64,000 nucleotides of DNA from Kordia jejudonensis (lineage in GTDB: Bacteria; Bacteroidota; Bacteroidia; Flavobacteriales; Flavobacteriaceae), in NCBI RefSeq assembly GCF_001005315.1, contig NZ_LBMG01000010.1:1-64000 (forward strand), read 5' to 3'. Shown here piece by piece: positions 60,955 to 64,000 of the stretch (its first letter is position 1; every line of letters begins with the position of its first letter). The notes below the pieces were generated by a model. The model did no database searches. It was not told where the DNA came from and saw only the letters and a list, made by a program, of their open reading frames with translations. The position numbers and the translations under genes were made by a program.

Positions 60955-61143
60955 CTATACTTCACTTTTATCTAATGCAATGACTAATTTATTTTTTTGT
61001 TGATGAATAACAACTTCATTTCCTGTTGTAAAACCTAGATTTTCTAACCATTTTCCTTCTAATCGTATTGTTGGAATTAGGATTCTATCGTATTCTCTTT
61101 CTCTGAATTTAGAATGTATTTTAAGTTTTCTTGTTTTTTCCAT
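60955..61143 (-). CDS. SymE-like toxin-family protein
   Basis: A 62-residue protein with the SymE-type pattern: RKLKIHSKFRER, IPTIRLEGKWLENLGFTTGNEVVI and a terminal KLVIAL. This AbrB-like fold toxin family in Enterobacteria is controlled by an antisense RNA; here it is divergent from an XRE regulator instead. Its start lies 10 bp from the first operator. The family match is good over the entire length; whether it is toxic here is unknown. Confidence 0.78.
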   Translation of the reverse strand: MEKTRKLKIHSKFREREYDRILIPTIRLEGKWLENLGFTTGNEVVIHQQKNKLVIALDKSEV

Positions 61144-61153
61144 AATAAAATAT

Positions 61154-61169
61154 GTTCGCTATAACGAAC
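61154..61169. promoter_or_regulatory. Operator 1: perfect palindrome GTTCG-N6-CGAAC
   Basis: GTTCGCTATAACGAAC lies in the divergent gap between the SymE-like gene and the XRE regulator, 10 bp from the former's start codon. A 16-bp relative lies at 61195. Confidence 0.72.
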
Positions 61170-61194
61170 ACAAGATATGAAAAAAATTATCGAA

Positions 61195-61210
61195 ATTCGC
61201 AATAGTGAAC
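61195..61210. promoter_or_regulatory. Operator 2: ATTCGCAATAGTGAAC overlapping the XRE start codon
   Basis: It matches operator 1 at 12 of 16 positions (TTCGC-ATA--GAAC preserved) and covers the GTG start at 61205. Binding there would block the XRE gene's own translation-initiation region or promoter, giving autoregulation. Confidence 0.65.
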
Positions 61211-61447
61211 ATAAAAGAAGAAAAATACCTCAAAAAATTAGGAGATCGAATTCAAAAGTTAAGAATTGCGAGAGGAGTTGACCAAAATTCATTTGCAGAA
61301 AAACATGGAATCAGCCGAACGCAATTGTATATGATTGAAAATGGCAAAACGAATCCGCGTTTAATGACTTTACTAAAAATTGCTGATGGACTTGAAGTTG
61401 AATTGAGTGAGCTTTTGAAGAATTTAAAAGAAAACAATAATGATTGA
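61205..61447 (+). CDS. XRE-family helix-turn-helix regulator
   Basis: An 80-residue protein with an HTH_3 fold: LGDRIQKLRIARGVDQNSFAEKHGISRTQLYMIENGKTNPRL (HTH at about residues 10-60; stated here only as positions and key parts GISRTQ and ENGKTNP). It starts with GTG and overlaps operator 2. It most likely represses itself and the divergent SymE-like gene. The following membrane-protein gene overlaps its stop by 8 bp, so it is coupled. Confidence 0.85.
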   Translation: MNIKEEKYLKKLGDRIQKLRIARGVDQNSFAEKHGISRTQLYMIENGKTNPRLMTLLKIADGLEVELSELLKNLKENNND

Positions 61448-61964
61448 AATTATCCTACAAGCGATATTAACCGTAATTTTAAATATCTTATTTTATTTAT
61501 TTATAAAAAAACGCATTGATCGTTCTATTGAAGAATACAAAATAGCTTATAGTGGTATTTTTAAAGAAAAGATTGAAGTTTATCGTGAAATTTTAGATAA
61601 ATCTTACCGAATAATGACGTTAGTTGGTCGCTATCATATTTCTTCAAATGAAGATCAAAAAGATGAGTTTCTTAAAGAGATTGAAACTTTTATAAATTAC
61701 TACTTAAAAAATCAACCCTTTCTATCTGAAAACATGCTCGATAAATTAAAAAAAATACGAGCAGAGTTTCAATTTGTCTTTGATAACTCAAGTATGTATT
61801 TCTCTATATCAGATAACAGAGGAATTTCTAAAGAAATGCGAACTGAAATAACTTCAAAATTTTTTGAAGCTGGAAACAAGTTGAAAAAAAATAATTCTTT
61901 TGATGAACTGATTAAAGTAGTAGTTAAAGAGATGAGAGAAGATTTAAAAACCGATAAATCATAA
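61440..61964 (+). CDS. One-TM helical protein cotranscribed with the XRE regulator
   Basis: A 174-residue protein. The N-terminal membrane helix (about residues 2-24: IILQAILTVILNILFYLFI) is followed by a charged, fully helical cytoplasmic region. No family is recognised. It overlaps the regulator gene by 8 bp. Its membership in a SymE-like module suggests a role as antitoxin partner, effector or immunity component; that is inference. Confidence 0.65.
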   Translation: MIEIILQAILTVILNILFYLFIKKRIDRSIEEYKIAYSGIFKEKIEVYREILDKSYRIMTLVGRYHISSNEDQKDEFLKEIETFINYYLKNQPFLSENMLDKLKKIRAEFQFVFDNSSMYFSISDNRGISKEMRTEITSKFFEAGNKLKKNNSFDELIKVVVKEMREDLKTDKS

Positions 61965-61967
61965 ACT

Positions 61968-62300
61968 CTAACTCTCAGGCGCCAACTCCACTTCCAAACC
62001 ATCCAGTTCAGGTGTCATTTGAATTTGACAACCTAAGCGACTGTTTTCTTCTACGTAGAATGCTTCCGCAAGCATCATGTCTTCATCAACGCTCATTTCT
62101 GGCAACTCATGATCGGAATGTACATAACATTGACAAGAAGCACACATTGCCATGCCGCCACAAATTCCAATGGTTCCTTCGGGCGCAAGCTCATACGAAC
62201 GTACAACTTCCATTAAATTCATTGCCATATCAGTTGGCGCTACGATTTTGTGTGTAACGCCTTCCCGATCTGTTATTTTTATATTGATGTCTTGTGACAT
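61968..62300 (-). CDS. 2Fe-2S ferredoxin (adrenodoxin type)
   Basis: A 110-residue ferredoxin. The cluster ligands are visible as CGGMAMCASCQC followed by a later Cys in RLGCQIQ. The long loop and C-terminal region match the adrenodoxin/putidaredoxin group. It is convergent with the preceding membrane-protein gene with only 3 bp between them. It probably receives electrons from the FNR-like flavoprotein whose gene lies 230 bp upstream on the same strand. Confidence 0.9.
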   Translation of the reverse strand: MSQDINIKITDREGVTHKIVAPTDMAMNLMEVVRSYELAPEGTIGICGGMAMCASCQCYVHSDHELPEMSVDEDMMLAEAFYVEENSRLGCQIQMTPELDGLEVELAPES

Positions 62301-62335
62301 GATATTTTACTTTATTGTAAATTTATGACTATTAA

Positions 62336-62381
62336 TTTTCATTTTCTTTGCTTGCCCAAAGAAAACGAAACAAAAGAAAAG
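62336..62381. repeat. CTTTGCTTGCCCAAAG-type intergenic repeat (copy 2)
   Basis: A 46-bp copy of the element at 45334, with one substitution (G for T) and one inserted C. The gap 62301-62532 otherwise holds AT-rich DNA and a GTTTTC...GAAAAC stem near 62410. Confidence 0.75.
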
Positions 62382-62532
62382 GCACTTTTTCTGGCAGGTA
62401 TTTTTAGTTTTCTCGCTGGAAAACTAAAACCAAAAATGTTTTGCTAAATTTCCTCCAAGGCTTCAAAAATTCTTAACGCAAAACCTTTTCTATACTTCAG
62501 AAAAAGAATGAACTACCGACAAACTATTTTCT

Positions 62533-63588
62533 TTAATTTATCGCTTTTACAACCGCTTTTGGTGCTTCTTTACGAGTTCCGTCAAAACCATCAATTCCGC
62601 TTACGGTTGTGTATTTCATGACATATTTTTTGTCAGGAAAGATTCGCTGATACGCACTTTGACACATTAAGGTAGCTTCGTGAAATCCACAAAGAATCAA
62701 CTTCAATTTCCCTGGATAGGTATTTACATCACCAATGGCATAGATTCCTGGAATGTTTGTTTGATAGTCTAATGTATTGTCAACTTTGATGGCGTTTTTC
62801 TCAATTTCCAATCCCCAATCGCCAATTGGCCCTAATTTTGGTGCCAATCCGAATAATGGAATGAAATGATCGGTTTCCAACGTAAATGAATCTTCTCCTT
62901 TTTTGGTAATTTCAACACCAGTTACGTGGTCTTCGCCATGAATTCCTGTAATTTCCGCAGGTGTAATAAGGTTGATTTTTCCAAGATTTTTCAGTTCTTG
63001 TACTTTTTCAACTGAATCCAAAGCGCCACGAAATTCCGTTCGTCTGTGTACCAACGTTACTTCCGAAGCAACATCTGTTAGAAAGATACTCCAATCCAAC
63101 GCAGAATCGCCTCCACCAGCAATGACCACTTTTTTGTTACGATAGATTTCTGGATCACGAATGATGTATTCTACACCTTTGTCTTCGTAGTTTGCTAGGT
63201 TTTGAATAGGTGGTTTTCTTGGCTCAAAACTTCCCAATCCGCCAGCAATGGCAACTATTGGCGCATGATGTTTTGTTCCTTTATTTGTAGTAACGATGAA
63301 ACTTCCATCGTCTAATTTTTCAATCGTTTCGGCGCGTTCTCCTAAGGTAAATGTAGGTTCGAACGGCTCAATTTGTTTCATTAAATTGTCTACCAAATCG
63401 CCCGCTAATACTTCAGGATATCCTGGAATATCATAGATAGGTTTTTTGGGATAAATTTCTGAGCATTGTCCACCAGGTTGTGGCAAAGCATCTATCAAGT
63501 GACATTTTAATTTTAACAATCCTGCTTCAAAAACAGTAAATAGTCCTGTAGGACCAGCTCCAATAATGAGAATATCGGTTTTAATCAT
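62533..63588 (-). CDS. Ferredoxin-NADP reductase-like flavoprotein (thioredoxin-reductase fold)
   Basis: A 351-residue enzyme. FAD loop DILIIGAGPTGLFTVFEAG; NADPH loop VVIAGGGDSALDWSIFL with HRRTEFRGA (NADPH phosphate Arg pair); GIYAIGDVNTYPGKLKLIL for FAD. There is no CxxC redox pair, so it is the ferredoxin-NADP reductase type rather than thioredoxin reductase. It is likely the reductant for the neighbouring 2Fe-2S ferredoxin. A good -7 element lies upstream. Confidence 0.88.
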   Translation of the reverse strand: MIKTDILIIGAGPTGLFTVFEAGLLKLKCHLIDALPQPGGQCSEIYPKKPIYDIPGYPEVLAGDLVDNLMKQIEPFEPTFTLGERAETIEKLDDGSFIVTTNKGTKHHAPIVAIAGGLGSFEPRKPPIQNLANYEDKGVEYIIRDPEIYRNKKVVIAGGGDSALDWSIFLTDVASEVTLVHRRTEFRGALDSVEKVQELKNLGKINLITPAEITGIHGEDHVTGVEITKKGEDSFTLETDHFIPLFGLAPKLGPIGDWGLEIEKNAIKVDNTLDYQTNIPGIYAIGDVNTYPGKLKLILCGFHEATLMCQSAYQRIFPDKKYVMKYTTVSGIDGFDGTRKEAPKAVVKAIN

Positions 63589-63611
63589 TTTTCTTTAAAT
63601 ATATTCTGATA

Positions 63612-63619
63612 CAAAAATA
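63612..63619 (-). promoter_or_regulatory. -7 promoter element for the FNR-like gene
   Basis: CAAAAATA on + reads TATTTTTG on the minus strand, 23 bp before the ATG at 63588. Confidence 0.55.
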
Positions 63620-63655
63620 AGTGGCACGTTTGTGTATTTTTATGACATTCGTCAA

Positions 63656-63895
63656 TTATTCCACACTGATTACCTTTTCAATTTGTGGCACATGCTTTTT
63701 GATCGTCATTTCAACACCTGATTTCAGTGTCATTTGGTTTACACTACATCCGACGCAAGCTCCTTCTAACTGAACTTTTACCAACGTGTCATTTTCGATT
63801 TCAACGAGTCTTATATCGCCGCCATCGCTTTGAAGAAAAGGACGAATTTCGTCTAATGCCTTTTCAACGCTGTCTTTTATTTCTTCACTTGTCAT
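63656..63895 (-). CDS. NifU C-terminal-domain iron-sulfur scaffold protein
   Basis: A 79-residue protein: VEKALDEIRPFLQSDGGDIRLVEI, then the CX2C cluster motif in GACVGCSVNQMTLKSGVE. It is the standalone NifU-C (NfuA-type) scaffold for assembling and transferring Fe-S clusters. Its neighbours, ferredoxin and FNR-like reductase, need such clusters or electrons. It follows 20 bp after another gene's stop codon on the same strand. Confidence 0.92.
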   Translation of the reverse strand: MTSEEIKDSVEKALDEIRPFLQSDGGDIRLVEIENDTLVKVQLEGACVGCSVNQMTLKSGVEMTIKKHVPQIEKVISVE

Positions 63896-63915
63896 CTTTA
63901 ATTTTGTTTACGTGA

Positions 63916-64000
63916 TTATTTTTTTACTGCTGAACAACCAGCCATTGTTGTTATTTTTATGGCTTCTGTAGCTGGTAAACTTTCGTTTCTGTTAACTACT
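63916..64000 (-). CDS. C-terminal fragment of an unidentified protein (5' truncated by window edge)
   Basis: The frame entering from the right edge on the minus strand encodes at least 27 residues ending ITTMAGCSAVKK with TAA. It is too short to identify. It lies 20 bp upstream of the NifU-C gene, so it is probably in the same operon. Confidence 0.5.
   Translation of the reverse strand, partial: VVNRNESLPATEAIKITTMAGCSAVKK

Overview
The window looks like chromosomal DNA of a marine Flavobacteriaceae member (Bacteroidetes, possibly Kordia-like; the genus is a guess). Reasons: low GC, Lys/Asn-rich proteins, a type IX secretion C-terminal domain, DUF6090, DUF547 and YwqK-type families, TAnnTTTG promoter elements without Shine-Dalgarno sites, and intergenic GTCATTCCGC-type palindromes. 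No rRNA, tRNA, CRISPR array, phage or complete insertion sequence was seen.

Layout. (1) 1-167: tail of an AraC-type regulator. (2) 542-7522, all +: a RiPP-like locus. It encodes an S53 (sedolisin) peptidase, a 134-aa protein with a Cys-rich tail, a 478-aa Cys/Thr-rich modular repeat protein, an APH-fold kinase, a HopA1-family protein and a LanC cyclase. Kinase + HopA1 lyase + cyclase is the logic of split (class V-type) lanthipeptide synthetases, but the apparent substrate is a long leaderless multi-block protein with recurrent NAQAQ separators. This is the best candidate for an undescribed system. (3) 8072-16240, all +: an arsenosugar biosynthesis cluster (peroxidase-like protein, ArsS, rhodanese, TIGR04282 protein, purine nucleoside phosphorylase, ArsM, VOC protein, sterol-desaturase-like hydroxylase, DUF547, TIGR04283 glycosyltransferase). 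(4) 16363-16578: an orphan KGG-leader RiPP precursor followed by a 158-bp nested inverted repeat.

(5) 16790-23562: a RidA lipoprotein, a T9SS-secreted protein, and a minus-strand envelope cluster (Omp85-like barrel, lipoprotein, GH113-like hydrolase, barrel, DUF547). (6) 23831-31966: an FAD oxidoreductase paired with a membrane polyferredoxin, a YwqK repeat protein, and three translationally coupled glycosyltransferases. (7) 32041-36027: a TPR histidine kinase and response regulator with a small lipoprotein, and a divergent one-TM protein. (8) 36063-42698: an RluB-like pseudouridine synthase with an altered catalytic position, a nitrilase, UbiA prenyltransferase, mevalonate kinase, diphosphomevalonate decarboxylase and a YhiN-type flavoprotein.

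(9) 42869-51519: secreted propeller, GH25 lysozyme, RluF, methyltransferase-like protein, LytS/LytTR two-component pair, secreted alpha/beta hydrolase, SIR2-like protein, DUF6090. (10) 51534-59591: a 1229-aa lipoprotein combining phosphoesterase, kinase-like and outer-membrane-barrel regions; a glutaredoxin-like pair; an HD-Pycsar-effector-like fusion; a GAF protein. (11) 59817-64000: a phosphoesterase, a SymE-like/XRE/membrane-protein module with two matching operators, then ferredoxin, ferredoxin-NADP reductase-like enzyme and a NifU-C scaffold. All functions are read from sequence motifs and family knowledge; no database search was run.
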